NCBI GenBank assembly: GCA_002441045.1
Contig: DJWQ01000214.1
Span: forward strand, 1-6,859
Direction of reading: 5' to 3'
DNA length: 6,859 nt
Origin: Firmicutes bacterium UBA6226
GTDB lineage: Bacteria > Bacillota_A > Clostridia > Peptostreptococcales > Acidaminobacteraceae
The notes under the pieces were generated by a model. It did not search any database and was not told the origin of the DNA. It saw only the letters and a list, made by a program, of their open reading frames with translations. Made by a program: the position numbers and the translations under genes. Shown here in pieces: positions 5,784 to 6,859 of the stretch (position 1 is the first letter of the stretch; each line of letters begins with the position of its first letter).

Positions 5784-6847
5784 TTAAATACTTAAAGAAG
5801 AAAATGAGCTTAACAGTGTCTTTGGTCTTGTTCGTTTTTTTTGTTTTACTGGGCACTTTTGTGATTCTGATGTTTGTCGTGATTTTACTTCATAAGTTGG
5901 GTTATATCTCTTTATCAGATATCAGGAACAGCTCTACAGATGCACCGCTAAACATACCGACGCGTTTTTTAATTTCGAACTTTATCTTTTGTACCTTTAT
6001 TGGAACAGCAATATCTGGTTTTTTCAGTAGAAAGTTGCTAAGACCCATCCGAAAAGTAATCGCTGCAACGCATCAGGTTGCATCTGGCGATTTTGATGTA
6101 AAAGTAGATATTGGTGGCATAGATGAACTTGAAGAACTATCAAATTCGTTTAATAAAATGACTGAAGAGCTAAGTAGTACAGAAACGCTTAGAAGAGATT
6201 TTATTAACAATTTCTCCCATGAGTTTAAAACACCTATCGTCTCTATAAAGGGATTTGCGAAAATTTTAAAGTCTGGTGACATAACTGAAACCGAACGAGA
6301 AGAGTATCTAGATATCATTATTTCTGAATCAGAAAGGCTGACACAATTGTCCACACAAATTCTGAACTTGTCTAAATATGAGCATATGGAGATTGTAGGT
6401 GAGAAAAGGCTTTATCGAATTGATGAGCAGATTCGTAGGATTATTTTGCTCCTAGAGCCAAAATGGACCGCTAAATCTATCGTATTTTCTCTAGATCTCC
6501 CAGATACTTTGATAGAAGGTAATGAGGATCTCATCCAGCAAGTACTTTTGAACCTTATCGATAATGCAATTAAATTTTCATATACTGGCGGACAGATTGA
6601 GATTGGTTTGATTCAAACTGAAAAGGATGAAATAGTTATCAAAGTTAAAGATGAAGGTTGTGGCATGAGTGAAGAGGCGCAAAATCATATTTTTGAAAAG
6701 TTTTATCAGGTCGATCAAAGCCATCAAATCGCAGGAAATGGCATTGGGTTAGCAATTGTAAAACGCTTGATAGGACTCATGAATGGCAGTATTTCTGTTG
6801 AAAGTCAGGTTGATTTAGGATCTGTATTTACCATCACTCTCGTTTAA
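5780..6847 (+). CDS. HAMP-containing sensor histidine kinase
   Basis: A 355-residue membrane kinase whose ATG (5780) overlaps the regulator's TGA; GGTGAG (5768-5773) lies 6 bases upstream. The order is: helix 1 (about 11-38), an outside loop of only about 22 residues (39-60), helix 2 (about 61-82), HAMP (about 84-136, with RPIRKV and DELEELSNSFNKM), and HisKA with SHEFKTP and phospho-acceptor His147. The HATPase domain has N-box Asn258/Asn262 (NLIDNA), G1 DEGCGM (291-296), F-box FEKFY (305-309) and G2 GNGIGLAIVK (319-328). All catalytic boxes are intact and the end is natural (TAA). The tiny outside loop cannot hold a sizeable sensor domain, so the signal may be read in the membrane or from a partner such as the adjacent transporter; this is inference. 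It differs from BceS-type kinases, which lack HAMP. No terminator is visible in the last 12 bases. Confidence 0.95.
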   Translation: MIKYLKKKMSLTVSLVLFVFFVLLGTFVILMFVVILLHKLGYISLSDIRNSSTDAPLNIPTRFLISNFIFCTFIGTAISGFFSRKLLRPIRKVIAATHQVASGDFDVKVDIGGIDELEELSNSFNKMTEELSSTETLRRDFINNFSHEFKTPIVSIKGFAKILKSGDITETEREEYLDIIISESERLTQLSTQILNLSKYEHMEIVGEKRLYRIDEQIRRIILLLEPKWTAKSIVFSLDLPDTLIEGNEDLIQQVLLNLIDNAIKFSYTGGQIEIGLIQTEKDEIVIKVKDEGCGMSEEAQNHIFEKFYQVDQSHQIAGNGIGLAIVKRLIGLMNGSISVESQVDLGSVFTITLV

Positions 6848-6859
6848 ATTTACATTTAA

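Overview
The window is AT-rich DNA with strong GGAGG-type ribosome binding sites and gene families typical of low-GC Gram-positive bacteria. A sigma-54-type promoter beside a short-chain fatty acid transporter gene suggests an anaerobic, Clostridia-like Firmicute. That placement is an inference from style and gene content; there is no rRNA or other marker gene in the window.

Left part (1-1062). The 5' end of a leftward gene encodes a DUF871 protein of the MupG (6-phospho-N-acetylmuramidase) type and runs off the window edge. A 637-base non-coding gap separates it from the next gene, which points the other way. The gap holds a good sigma-70/A-type promoter for the mupG-like gene, three perfect dyads, and a near-consensus -24/-12 (sigma-54) promoter 80 to 90 bases before the next start codon.

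Middle part (1063-2569). Here lies an AtoE-type short-chain fatty acid transporter gene. It is broken by a frameshift after about 110 codons and is otherwise well conserved from end to end. Comparison with remembered E. coli AtoE suggests a net loss of 11 bases, consistent with deletion between two short GGATT repeats. A perfect 17-bp stem terminator follows and probably serves both this gene and the convergent gene to its right.

Right part (2570-6859). A leftward 787-residue fused ABC ATPase/FtsX-type permease (MacB-like) is divergent from a rightward two-component operon: an OmpR-family response regulator and a HAMP-containing sensor kinase that overlap by ATGA. The 175-base divergent region holds a TATAAT box facing the regulator and two GTTGATA repeats at an 11-bp period, a plausible operator. 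This looks like a self-contained envelope-stress or antimicrobial-peptide response module in which the kinase/regulator pair controls the transporter and perhaps itself.

I see no mobile element, CRISPR array, tRNA or rRNA. Nothing here is clearly a new system. The points most worth a second look are the frameshifted but sigma-54-equipped atoE and the regulatory architecture of the two divergent gaps.
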